Below, piece after piece: positions 46,201 through 56,375 of a stretch of DNA of 60,000 nucleotides. The notes below the pieces were generated by a model, which saw only the letters and a list, made by a program, of their open reading frames with translations, was not told the DNA's origin and did no database searches. The position numbers and the translations under genes were made by a program. The stretch is from Polytrichum commune (taxonomy: Eukaryota > Streptophyta > Polytrichopsida > Polytrichales > Polytrichaceae), in NCBI GenBank assembly GCA_950295325.1, contig OX485807.1, positions 46,490,796-46,550,795 on the forward strand. The letters run 5' to 3'. Positions within the stretch are counted from its first letter, which is position 1. Every line of letters begins with the position of its first letter.

Positions 46201-49200
46201 CTATGCAAATGCAACATCCCTCCACCTCAGGTCTGTCAGGTGCAGATACAATCCAAAGCTCAGATAATTCTGCATCAAGTCAAGCAAAAGTTGGTCCTGT
46301 TGCTGCAAATCCATCTACTCTGGGTCATATGAACAACACAGCCACTCAACCACGACAACTGCCAACCTCCACAACCTTAGGAGTTGTGAATGGAAGTGCT
46401 GCAGGTCTTCCAGGTGCCAGTGTCAACACAGCAGGAGCTCCTTCCACTCTGATGACCAACAACCAACCCTCAAGTCTAACTGGCCAAACCACAAGTATTA
46501 CTGGTCAACCCACAAATCTCAGTGCTAATGGTTCCTTACATACCGGTAATAGTAGTGTTCTTACTGGTGTAGGAACCGTTTCAAATTCTGTGGGAATGAA
46601 TACAGGAATTGGACATAGCACTTTAGGAGGGGGTGCTCTCAATACAAATGCAAATCTCGTTGGTCCTACAGGGGGCCTTGGGCCAAATCAACTTGCACCC
46701 TCTTCAGCTGTTACACTACAGGCAGGTGCAGCTCCAGGGGTTGGAGCAGGTCAGCCTCAACCTAATTCTATGGGAGCAATACCTGGAATGGGAGGCACAA
46801 CAGGCGCGCTTGGAACAGCTGGGGTGAACACGGGGGTAAATGCTATGGTTGCTACACCAGGACTTCCGCAACCAGGTCAATCTGTTCAACCTCTCGGAGC
46901 TGCGAGTGCTTTGTCCACTGTTGCGGGTCATGGTATGACTGCTGTGGCGACACCTCCTCAACAAGCATCTGGAACATTGAAGTACACCAAGTTGTGGGAG
47001 GTACTCACTTTATGATTGCAGGACTGGTTCTGTCAAATATTTCAATTGGTAGCTATGTCTTGTATGGCTACAATAGATATCATTGCATGTCTTGGGATAC
47101 AATGTTTAGGTTGGCAAGAGCTTCAGTTGTGTTCAGTGATGCATTTGCTATATTTTGGATGGTCGTGAACTGTGTTTAGGGAATTCTGGCTGGACAAAGA
47201 CAGCAGAAGCCAGTGCCAATATGCAAATTGGAGGTATGCATTTTATTTGATATGTATGAGCACCATCAATCACGATGAAGTAGAATCTGTCTCCTTATTA
47301 AATTTCTCAGCAATGATATATCTGATACATTTAGAAGCAGGATGAGAATCTCTGTCTCTATGTAGTTTCTCTTTGGAAGCTATCAGTCTGAGTTCCAGAC
47401 TGCTTGACATTTGCATGGTTGATCATTTCAGGGCTATCGGCAAACTTCATCATCAGAAAAGTATGTGCCCATGGTTCAGTTCTTATGTGACAGAATCATT
47501 TATTGAGTTCTCTCTGCTTTGAAAGTTATCTTCTGGAGGGGCAACAAAGTATATAGCAGCTTGGTGTATATTGTAGTGTCCTTTGATGTTGATTTGGGAT
47601 TCCTATATTGTAGCATCACCGCCATGTTGCATAGCTTGTACATTTTACTGTATGTTACATGAGAGCATCTGTTGTAAGTTATTTTACTTTCTGGCATTAC
47701 TGAAAATGAAAAGATATTAATTTGAGCTGGACATATTGATAACCTCTCCTTTGGTTATACTGCTACAGGTTGGCAGCTGACTGGCCTCCTACCATGCAGA
47801 TAGTACGCCTTATTGCACAGGATTACATGAACAGCAAGTATGCCCTACACCGTGCAATGGTATCCTATTGTATAGAATTCAACTTATGTCCTGAATTTGT
47901 GTGCTCGTAGAGGATTGCTTGGGCTTAAAATTACAGTACTGCAGGTGGATGGGCAAGAGCAGAAGTTGGACTGTTTTATGTGATACATTGATAACACATC
48001 AAAGCTTATCCTTGTTTGTGAATTTTTTGCTTGGTTGGTGCCAGGGACTATCAAGGAAAGGCAGAGCTGCTGGTGTTTCGACCACTCTCATCTCATGGCT
48101 TCCTTGTTCAGCTGGCTGAAAAGAAACTCGTGAGTTGAAGTGATTTACTTTGAATGACTTATGCACTACAAATGAGAGTATGGGATGTCAGACCAAGGAA
48201 AATACTATGAGGATAATACCTGTCTTTAGAATGTCAAACTTCATGAGCTTTTGTTTCTGCAGCTTTTGTCTCCTCCCGAATTGGGCAATGCAGAGATAAA
48301 TTTCACACTGTTTTTTAAAGGAGTTTGTGTTGTAATGATCAGAATATGCTAGATGATAGTGCCTGAGAGGACATTATAGTGGTGTGATAGGACATTCACG
48401 TCTTCTCAGAGTTCACTTTCCAAGAAGGTTTTGGCCTCCATCTAAGTTTGACAAGTAGGCAAATGATTGTGGTCTCTAACCTAATTTGACTTCTTGTAAC
48501 ATCATCTGACCAATTATTGCATATGCAGTGTGCAGTTATCCAACTTCCTACACAAACTCTATTGCTGGCCAGCACCGATAAGCCTGGCCGAATGATTGGA
48601 ATGCTCTTTCCAGGGGTATGTTTTTCACCTTCTTATTTAGTCAGGGCAAGGGTTCAGGGATTCCTTTGTAGGATTCACAAGTATCATATGAAAGACTTTT
48701 CCTCTGTTGAGCAAATTATGTGAGTAATTTTTTTTGGTATAATCTTGAAGGTGCAACCCCACAAAAGCTCCTGGTAACTGGGTAAAACATCAAGAATAGA
48801 CCTCAAGAGACCTCACGAAAAGAGGGTTGCCATTAACTTAGATGTACATGATATCAGCTAGATCTTACTGCATCTCCTTGTGGTAAGCTTGAACGTAAGC
48901 AATGCTGAAAATATGTAGCAAGAATCACTCGAAAGAACCTCTAGAGAGGTCTGCTCATAACCATGACTTGCAAATGCTTTTGCCATCTAATATTTCAATT
49001 TTGTGAAAATCTTCAGTCTGGTTGGCCGAGTAGGACAGAATAGGAAGCATGTTTGATGCCTTGTACTGCCGTTGACCATTTCAATTTTGATCCTCTCACG
49101 CCTGAAGTTCCAATATACTTACCTGGTTCAAAATATCCAGCGGTTTCAGTCTTCTGTGTATCCTGATATTGTACAATTTGTGTGCAACAGGATATGGTGG

Positions 49201-49847
49201 TGTTTAAACCAAACTTGTCAAGCAGTGCACAACAACCTACAACAGGGGCAGTGGCAGCCATAGGAGGCACTGGTCAAGCTCTAGGACAAACAATGGGCGG
49301 CAGTGCACAGGCATTGGGGCAGACTATGGGTGGCACAGCTCAAGCTCTTGGACACACCATGGGTGGCACTGGCCAGGGTCTAGGGCAAACGATGGGTGTT
49401 GCACAATCAATGAGCAGTACTGCTCAGGGCCTTGGGCAAACAATGGCTGTTGGCCAAACCATTGGAGGTGCTGGTCAGAGTCATGGACAGACAATGAGCA
49501 GCGGCCAAACAATGGGTGGTGGTACTGCCCAGGGTCTAGGGCAAACAATGGGCGGTGGCCAAGCAATGGGAGGAGCTGCACAAGGTCTAGGACAAACAAT
49601 GGGGGGTACTGCCCAGGGTCTAGGGCAAACAATGGGTAGCAATGTCCAGGGTTTGGGGCAAACAATGGGCAACAATGTCCAGACTCTTGGCCAAGCAATG
49701 GGTGGCACTGCACAGGCTCTGGGGCAAACAATGGGCCAATCCACTTTCTCACAAGGACAGCTGCAGGGACAGCTAAATTCCCAGCAGCCTCCTCGACAAA
49801 TCATTCCAGGGCCAGTGAGCTTACAGGGGTCTAGCTATCTGCCATGA
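43218..49847 (+). CDS. MED25: Mediator of RNA polymerase II transcription subunit 25
   Basis: MED25 is a Mediator subunit that contacts transcription factors through its ACID domain; in Arabidopsis it serves jasmonate, light and flowering responses. Fifteen exons join in frame: 43218-43318, 43658-43685, 43865-43928, 44013-44143, 44493-44693, 44970-45035, 45261-45501, 45674-45732, 46161-47000, 47180-47233, 47432-47460, 47769-47837, 48045-48129, 48529-48615, 49191-49847. The product is about 903 residues. Residues 1-210 are the von Willebrand A domain (QLVVLVEATGALGGSWPVLF, then FVGGGFGEAAIAEALAEAL and HCLLIAASNP). A Gly/Thr/Asn-rich linker follows, mostly exon 9. Residues about 568-695 are the ACID domain (KYTKLWEG, ADWPPTMQIVRLIAQDYMN, GKAELLVFRPLSSHGFLVQL, LPTQTLLLASTDKPGRMIGM). 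The tail has about 15 GQTMGG-like repeats where angiosperm MED25 has polyglutamine. Two ATGs stand in tandem; the first is taken as start. Confidence 0.95.
44187..44290 (+). repeat. Intronic repeat in MED25 intron 4 (partner in intron 8)
   Basis: The segment gagtctacata ... ttctttgcatctacac ... agcttgaaatt ... ttttgtatagt recurs at 45880-45968 in intron 8 with about 80 percent identity. Confidence 0.75.
45880..45968 (+). repeat. Intronic repeat in MED25 intron 8 (partner in intron 4)
   Basis: Matches 44187-44290 in order (gagtctacata, agagctaattctttgcatct, agcttgaaattctcaattt, gtttctgcatagtcacac). No outside copy was noticed in the window. Confidence 0.75.
49270..49737 (+). repeat. Coding minisatellite in the last MED25 exon
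   Basis: Imperfect units of about 24-36 bases encode variants of AQALGQTMGGT (residues about 711-865). Unit length changes by multiples of three, so the frame is kept throughout. The reverse strand also reads open over much of it, as expected for a repeat, and is not a gene. Confidence 0.9.
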
Positions 49848-50639
49848 TGAATCTCTGCACAGATCCATCTCATCTTACTCTTAGCAGAAGCAAAGTTATT
49901 CATACATGCCTGTTTGCTGGTAAAGTTCTCTTGTTCAGCAAGGCGACTACTTATTTTCAGTAGTACTTACTTTTGGTAGATGTCTACTTTCATTGGTTGT
50001 ACAGATATCTGGTAACAAGTGGAGTGCGTAATGCACCCGAGGTTGGATTAGTAAGGTGTGATTTGTTTCCTGTATAAGGGGAGACTATTGACATCTGCAA
50101 GTACATGCAAACCTCCATTTAACACCTTCCATTTGAGTACAACTTGTGCAAGCAGTGTGGCCGTTTTCAGTTGTTGAACGTGTATTGTCAGTAACTTGTT
50201 CCTTTCATGTGCAGTCTGTAGTGAAGGTTTATTGTTTCCTAGCTATGTTCTGCAATTTTATCAAATAATAGAAATATTCATCGACTTTATTCATTACTTG
50301 AGCGAAGTTCATTTCTAAATGGGAGTAGATCCCCACTTACAAGCCTGGATGGAAACATTGTCATGAAGATGGGTTTGTAGTCACCTTTTAACAATGTGGC
50401 TGTTATGAGCTTCAACTGGTAACCATGTCAACCTCAAAAACATCAAATTTCCTTGCACAAGTATATTGTGAACTCGTGTAACTGGAAGAACCAAAGATAG
50501 CAAGAACTTACCATTGTTCAATGGTATATGACTGAACTCTTTGGTAAGATGAATTCACGGAAGTGCAAACTCAATTTTATGATTTTGCAAACCAATGTTA
50601 CAATGGGTTCTACCAATTTCATGGAATCATGAACCAAGT
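49848..50639. other. MED25 3' untranslated region and flank
   Basis: The first 430 bases probably hold the MED25 3' untranslated region; aataat-type signals lie near 50263. After that no gene is supported until the copia tail at about 50640. Confidence 0.45.
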
Positions 50640-50843
50640 TCACTATATAGACAACCAATTTAACTTGAATTTTCAATCAAAATATTGAAAAACAAAGTTG
50701 TAGAGTTGGAATATTGTCTAACACAATATATAATAGCGGATATTCTAACAAAGGTATTAGCGATAGATATGCATGAGCTGTGAAATGAAATAATGGGGAT
50801 GGAGTACAATGCCACCTTACAAAGTGGGAGTATTAGAAGATAA
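50640..50843 (+). pseudogene. C-terminal tail of copia polyprotein (RNase H end) before LTR 1
   Basis: The plus strand reads KNKVVELEY, then TQYIIADILTKVLAIDMHEL with one stop and IMGMEYNA after it. Copia polyproteins end with a closely similar phrase (ELEYCPTxxQxADILTK) just after the RNase H active site. A purine-rich stretch (gggagtattagaagataa) leads directly into the LTR, in the place of a polypurine tract. Everything upstream in the element has been lost or is unrecognisable. Confidence 0.7.
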
Positions 50844-51022
50844 TGTTAGGTTACATTGGTGACATTGTCCCATATGGATTGTCAATGTGGGTCCTAACCT
50901 ATACATATAAATAAAGGCATAAGGGGAGGAGCTAACCATTCTCTCCATTGTATGCAATCCTTGTGCATTGTGTTTTACTTTCCTACGATAGTCTCTTTGC
51001 TTTCTTCTCTTATTTTCCAATA
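50844..51022 (+). repeat. Copia LTR 1 (179 bp)
   Basis: Begins tgttaggttacattggtgac and ends ttttccaata. A TATA box (tataaata) lies at 50906-50913, followed by aaggcataaggggaggagct and the shared ctctccattgtatgcaatcc, the likely start of R. Two further copies in the window are also exactly 179 bp (54390-54568 and 56197-56375), one is 172 bp, and two are partial. Confidence 0.85.
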
Positions 51023-51249
51023 GGTTATAGACCTCCATCGCTTTAGAGAGGTGAGATCAACTTAGGAGTAGCTAGGAGAGAGTCGGTATTGATTGGAGGT
51101 GATTTTTAGGCGTTTGGAGCTTTTGGTGGAGTCTTGAAGCTTTAGATAGCTTTTGGATCGCTTTGGAGCATTCTTAGATGTTTGGACCAGTGTGGCTCAC
51201 CTTGTAGGAGTGTTATTACATCGCATGACCCATCTAGTAGAGGTCCATT
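51023..51249 (+). mobile_element. Copia leader after LTR 1
   Basis: Leader sequence with ggagtagctaggagag and tggagcattcttagatgttt, found after each plus-strand LTR in this cluster. The first bases (ggttatag here, ggttatgggcccac in others) hold the position of a primer-binding site; a tRNA match was not established. Confidence 0.6.
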
Positions 51250-52304
51250 CCATTTTGAATGCACTAGTGTAGATCGATTCGTATTTTAAGTGGAAAAGTT
51301 TTGACTTGAGAGATCCTCCCATTATATGTTGAGTTTGAGGCGATTTGAATTCCAAGAGGCTTAGATTTGTTCTCTTGATGTTTATTGACTCATTTAGCAC
51401 TTGTTTGGAGTAATAAAATTCTAAATTGAGAGATCCCCAATTCTATGCTTAGTTTGAAGTGATTTGAGTTCCAAGAGGCTTAGATTTGTTCTCTTGATAT
51501 TTATTGAGTCATTTAGCGCTTGTTTGATGTGAAAAAATTCTAATTTGAAAGTTCCTCCCATTGTATGTTTAGTTTGAGGCGATTTGAGTTCTAAGAGGCT
51601 TAGATTTGATTTCTTGTTGTTTATTGAATAATTTAGAACTTGTTTTGAATAAAAAAGTTCTGACTTGAGAGATCCCCCCATTTTATATTTAATTTGAGGC
51701 TATTTGAATTTCAAGAGGTTTAGATTCGCTCTCTTGATATTTATTGAGTCATTTAAAACTTGTTTTGAGTGGAAAAATTCTAACTTGAGAGATTCCTTCA
51801 TTCTATACTTAGTATGAGGCGATTTGAATTCCAAGAAGCTTAGATTTGTCCTATTGATGTTTATTGAGTCATTTAGAATTTGTTTTGAATAAAAAAGTTA
51901 TGACTTAAGAGATCCCCCCATTTTATGTTTAGTTTGAGGCGATTTGAATTTCAAGAGGTTTAGATTCACCCTCTTGATGTTTATTGAGTCATTTAGAACT
52001 TATTTTGAATAAAAAAGTTTACACTTGAGAGATCTCCCATTTTATGTTTAGTTTGAAGCGATTTGAATTTCAAAAGGTTTAGATTTGTTCTCTTAATATT
52101 TATTGAATCATTTAGAACTTGATTTGAATGAAAAATTCGGACTTGAAAGATCCCTTTATTCTATGTTTAGTTTGAGGCGACTTGAGTTCCAAGAGATTTA
52201 TATTTGCTCCCTTGATGTTTATTGAGTCATTTAGAATTTGTTTTGAATAAAAAATTCTAACTTGAGAGATATTCCAATTTATGTTTAATTTTATTGAGAG
52301 CTAG
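51250..52304 (+). repeat. 120-bp tandem repeat array 1 of the copia leader
   Basis: Nearly nine units; the landmark attgagtcatttag recurs at steps of exactly 120 bases from 51384 to 51985, then 119 and 118. The array runs straight into LTR 2, so the coding part of that element is missing. Confidence 0.9.
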
Positions 52305-52476
52305 TGTTAGATTGTAATGGTGACATTGTTTCGTTGCCAACGCTAGTCCTAACCTAACCATATAAATAAAGGCATAAGGGGAAGAGTAATTACTCTCTCC
52401 ATTGTATGCAATCCTTGTATATTGTGTTCTTCCTTCCTACATTAATATCTTTGTTTTCTTCTCTCATTTCTCAATA
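52305..52476 (+). repeat. Copia LTR 2 (172 bp)
   Basis: Begins tgttagattgtaatggtgac, has the TATA region tataaataaaggcataagg and ends ctcaata. More diverged than LTR 1 and LTR 4. Confidence 0.8.
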
Positions 52477-53150
52477 AATTAAGAGCCCACTTTGCTTTAG
52501 AGATAGGAGAGCAACTGAGGAAGAGCTTGGAGAGGGCCAGATATGATCGGAGGTGATTTAAAGATGTTTTAGGGCTTGTGCTAGAGTCTTGAAGCTTTTG
52601 AAGCGCCTTGGAGCATTCTTGGAGGAGTGGACCAGCGTGAGGGACCTTAGGGGAGTGTTTCTACATTCTAGATATCTTTAGATACATGTCCACACCATTT
52701 TGAATGCTTAAGTGTACATCAGATTTGTTTTTGAGTGGGTGAAGGACATTTGAATGCCAAAGGGTTTGGATAAGTTCTTTGATGTGTTTTGGAATGATTT
52801 TGCATCTAAGCGGACCATTTAGGTGCTGATTTGAATTTTTGCTTCATTCCTACACTAGTTTGAAGTTATTGTTGTGCCAAACGGCTTAGATTAGTTCTTT
52901 GAAGCATTTTGGAATGATTTTGCATCTAACCAGATCATTTAGGTGCTGACTTGAGGGTTTGCTCCTTTCTACACTAGTTTGAAGACATTGTAGCGCCAAA
53001 GGTCTTGGATTAGCTCTTTAAAGTGTTTTAAGAATGAATTTGTAACTAACTGGATTATTTTGGTGTTGACTTGAATGTTTGCTTCATTTCTACACTAATT
53101 TGAAGACATTTGAATGCCAATGAATTTAGATTAGCTCTTTGAAGTGTTTT
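52477..53150 (+). mobile_element. Copia leader and 120-bp array after LTR 2
   Basis: The leader (aagagcccact, then tggagcattcttggagg) passes into about three units of the 120-bp repeat, of the subtype with tctacactagtttgaag and ggattagctctttgaagtg. That subtype is also the one at 59.6-60.0 kb. It ends at a truncated LTR. Confidence 0.75.
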
Positions 53151-53283
53151 GGTTCTAACCTACACATATAAATATGGGCATAAGGGGAGGAGCTAATCAC
53201 TCTCTCCAATGTATGCAATCCTTGTACATTGTGTTTTACCTTCCTACGCTGGTCTCTTTGCTTTCCTTTCTCATTTCCCAATA
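53151..53283 (+). repeat. Copia LTR 3, 5'-truncated
   Basis: Starts inside the LTR at ggttctaacc, keeps the TATA region (acatataaatatgggc) and ends ttcccaata. The first 45 bases are missing; the preceding array joins directly. Confidence 0.8.
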
Positions 53284-53884
53284 GGTTATGGGCCCACTTC
53301 ATCTTAGAGGAGATCGATTTGTATTTTGAAAGTTAGATGGGCCAACTTAGGAGTAGCTAGGAGTATGATCGGCCTACTTCATCTCACTTAGAAGTAGCTA
53401 GGAGAGCCGGATATGGGATACTTCAAGTATTTGTTATGGGCCAACTTAGGAGTAGCTAGGAGAGCCGGATATGATCGGAGGCGTTTGGGAGGTGTTTCAA
53501 GCTTTTGTTGGAGTTTTGGAGCACTTTTGGAGCGCCTTGGAACATTCTTGGACATTTGGACCAGCGTGGAGGACCTATTTGGTTGAGGCTCAATATATCT
53601 TGAATGCTTAAGTAAGATCGATTTGTATTTTGAAAGTTTGAAGTGATTAGGGTTCCAAAAGGCTAAGTTGTGCATTCTTGATGTTTGTTAAATCATTTTG
53701 CATCTAACTTATGAGAAAGTGCTGACTAGAGAGAATCCTCCTATCTATGCTTAGTTTGAGGTCATTTATGTTTCAAGAAGCTTAGTTTTGTTCTCTTGAT
53801 GGTTGTTAAGTCATTTTGCATCTAACTTGAATGGAAAGGTGCTGACTTAAGAGAATCCTCCTATCTATGCTTAATTTGAGGTCA
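53284..53884 (+). mobile_element. Copia leader and 120-bp array after LTR 3
   Basis: The leader contains three local copies of aacttaggagtagctaggag (53343, 53385 and 53444). Two units of the 120-bp repeat follow, subtype with gagaatcctcctatctatgc, ending at an inversion point near 53884. Confidence 0.75.
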
Positions 53885-54160
53885 GCACCTTCTCATTCAA
53901 ATTAGAAGTAAAATAATTTAACAACCATCAAGAAAACAAAACTAAGCCGTTTGGAACATGAATAACCCCAAACTAAGCATAGATAGGAGGGATCTTTCAA
54001 ATCAACACTTTCTCATTTAAGTTAGATGTAAAATGACTTAACAATCATCAAAAGAACAAAACTAAGCCTTTTAGAACACAAATGACCTCAAACTAAGTAT
54101 AGCTATGATGATTCTCTCAAGTCAACACTTTTTCAGTCAAGTTAGATGCAAAATATTTGC
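53885..54160 (-). repeat. Inverted 120-bp repeat units
   Basis: From about 53885 the repeat reads on the other strand (cattcaaattaga, then caaaactaagccgtttgg, then aaactaagcatagataggag), so the array is head to head with the one before it. The segment leads into a gag fragment of the same strand. Confidence 0.8.
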
Positions 54161-54375
54161 ATCACTCGACCTTGCAATGTTTGCATTCACCTTGCGTTGG
54201 CTTCGACAATTACGAGTGATGTGGCTCAACTTACCACAATTGTAATACCTCGAGGTGTTGGTGCGCCTTTCATTGTTGTAAAATGCTCAAGGTCGGCGTG
54301 ACAACATGGCCGCATCGTCGCCTTGAGGCTCTTTCTCCTTTTTTTTGGACATCTCGTGTATGAGGCGTGCGGTAA
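54161..54375 (-). pseudogene. Copia gag zinc-knuckle fragment
   Basis: The stretch matches 58.76-58.97 kb of the fresh copia copy, the part that encodes the end of gag with its CCHC knuckle. Many sites differ as C to T or G to A, chiefly at CpG positions of the fresh copy. It ends at the polypurine-like attattggaaaatag before LTR 4. Confidence 0.8.
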
Positions 54376-54389
54376 TTATTGGAAAATAG

Positions 54390-54568
54390 TGTTAGGTTGC
54401 ATTGGTGATATTGTCCTATATGGGTTGTCAACGTTGGTCCTAACCTACACATATAAATAAAGGTATAAGGGGAGGAACTAATCACTCTCTCCATTGTATG
54501 CTATCATTATGCATTGTGTTCTACCTTCCTATGCTGGTCTCGTTGCTTTCTTCTCTTATTTCCCAATA
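54390..54568 (+). repeat. Copia LTR 4 (179 bp)
   Basis: Begins tgttaggttgcattggtgat and ends atttcccaata, with tataaataaaggtataagg inside. Confidence 0.85.
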
Positions 54569-55329
54569 GGTTATGGGCCTACTTTGTCTTAGAGGAGAGA
54601 GATCAACTTAAGAGGAGCTAGGAGAGAGCCTTTTGGAGGTGTTTCAAACTTTTGGTGGACTTTTCGAGTTTTGGAGCACTTTTGGAGCGCCTTGGAGCAT
54701 TTTTGGTCATTTGGACTAGCGTGGAGGACCCATTTGGTTGAGGGTCATTGTATTTTGAGTGTTTTAGTGAGATCGATTCGTATTTTCATAATTTGAGGTC
54801 ATTTGTTTCCAAGAGGCTTAATTTTATTTTCTTGATGGTTGTCAAGTTATTTTGCATCTAACTAGAGTGAGAAAGTGTTGACTTAAGAGATCCCGCACTT
54901 CTATGCTTAGTTTGAGGTCATTTATGTTCCAAGAGGCTTACTTTTGCTCTCTTGATGGTTGTAAAGTCATTTTCCATCTAATTTGAGTGAGAAATGTTGA
55001 TTTGAGAGAATCCTTCTATTTTTGCTTAGTTTGAGGTCATCTGGGTCCAAGAGGCTTCGTTTTACTCTCTTGATGGTTGTCAAGTCATTTTGCGTCTAAC
55101 TTGAATAAGAAAATACTGACTTGACAGAATCCTCCTATCAATATTTAGTTTGAAGTCATTTATGTTTAAAAAGGCTTAGTTTTGCTCTCTTGATGGTTGT
55201 CAAGTCATTTTGCATCTAACTTGAATAGAAAGGTGCTGACTTCAGAGAATCCTCGTATCTATGCTTAGTTTGAGGTCATTTGTGGTCTAAGAGGCTAAGT
55301 TTTACTTTTTTGATGGTTGTCAAATCATT
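54569..55329 (+). mobile_element. Copia leader and 120-bp array 2 after LTR 4
   Basis: Leader (ggttatgggcctac, tggagcgccttggagcattt) followed by about five units with the landmark ttgatggttgtcaagtcatt at steps near 120 bases. The array joins a protease-region fragment at about 55330. Confidence 0.8.
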
Positions 55330-55701
55330 TTGGGTCATAACGGCATGGTAAAGGCCGTAGGTAAAGGCTCTATACTAGTGGAAACACATGTGAAAGGTCG
55401 TGTCCAGAACATTAGAATGCATGACGTGTTTTATGTGCCCAAAATGCATTGCAACTTGCTTTCGGTGATCAAGCTCATTTCGAGGGGTTTGAAGGTGTTT
55501 TTCAACTTGTTGGGATACGTGGTGAAGGCAAGCAACGACAAGATGTTGGCCGTTGCATCGTTGGAGTCCAACTTGTACCAATTGTACGCCAATGTGATGA
55601 ATGGGGCCGAAATGAGTTCTTTGGCACGTTTCGATGAGAACTTGCATTCTTTGGAACTTTGGCACAAGAGGTTGGGGCATCTCAACGCCAATAGCGTGTA
55701 A
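55330..55701 (+). pseudogene. Copia protease/pre-integrase fragment
   Basis: An open frame of 123 codons from 55330 to the stop at 55701. It matches residues about 315-435 of the fresh copy: the part after the protease active site up to the first histidines of the integrase zinc site (ELWHKRLGHLNANSV). The active-site DSG itself is missing. The frame stays open, but it has no start context and no continuation, so it is a fragment, in plus orientation, while the fresh copy is on the minus strand. Confidence 0.85.
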
Positions 55702-55764
55702 ATGCTTCAAAGCGAGGAGCATTCACACGAAATGAAAGACACTCCATATCAAGAAGCGGTGGGG

Positions 55765-55837
55765 TCGTACGAAGGTAGAACACAATGCACAAAGATTGCA
55801 TACAATGGAGAGAGTGATTAGCTCCTCCCTTTATTTA
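55765..55837 (-). repeat. Copia LTR 5, partial
   Basis: gaaggtagaacacaatgcac to ctcctccctttattt matches the R/U5 side of the LTR on the minus strand; the U3 side is replaced by unrelated sequence. Confidence 0.75.
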
Positions 55838-56196
55838 ATTAGATAAGCCACCTTTCACACTTTGTCCGCGGCACGAACATGAATTGCCTTGGTAGGATCA
55901 ACCCACCTCCCAACATTCCGTCCGCGGCACGAGTATGTTTTGCCTTGGTATTATGGGCCAAACATACTTTCGCCCATTTCTTTGGGACTATTGGAATTCA
56001 ATAGGACTAGAGATAAGATTGCACAAGCAAGTTACACACACACAAAGACATATGAACAATGCTTGGAGTGAGATCGTCTCCTCCACCCCTTGCCTTGCCC
56101 TTTATTCCTCATGATCACCTTAGTTAATACAAACAATATGGGATAACTCCTCTCCCACTATGGACCAGCCTTGTAGGCTTATTCAAACCTTATTAC
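55838..56196. other. Unassigned spacer with a 56-bp direct repeat
   Basis: The phrase gtccgcggcacga...atg...tgccttggta occurs at 55863 and 55919. A short (ca)n run lies at 56034-56044. No gene is seen. Confidence 0.5.
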
Positions 56197-56375
56197 TATT
56201 GGGAAATGAGAGGAGAAAGCAAAGACATCAGCGTACAAAGGTAGAACACAACACACAAGGATTGCATACAATGGAGAGAGTGATAAGCTCCTCCCCTTAT
56301 GCCTTTATTTATATGTGTAGGTTAGGACCAGCCGTGACAACCCGTATGGGACAATGTCACCGATGCAACCTAACA
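56197..56375 (-). repeat. Copia LTR 6, 3' LTR of the fresh element (179 bp)
   Basis: On the minus strand it begins tgttaggttgcatcggtgac at 56375 and ends cccaata at 56197, with TATA region tataaataaaggcataagg. It abuts the truncated polymerase of the element at 56376 and up. The matching 5' LTR would lie beyond the window end. Confidence 0.85.

Noticed and set aside
49324-49804. Long minus-strand open frames across the last MED25 exon
   Set aside because: They are mirror readings of the in-frame GQTMGG minisatellite; the plus-strand exon has splice sites and family context.
51197-51681. Minus-strand frames with a 40-residue repeated peptide
   Set aside because: The 120-bp repeat is a multiple of three, so any frame without a stop repeats; it reads antisense to the LTRs and has stops in other units.
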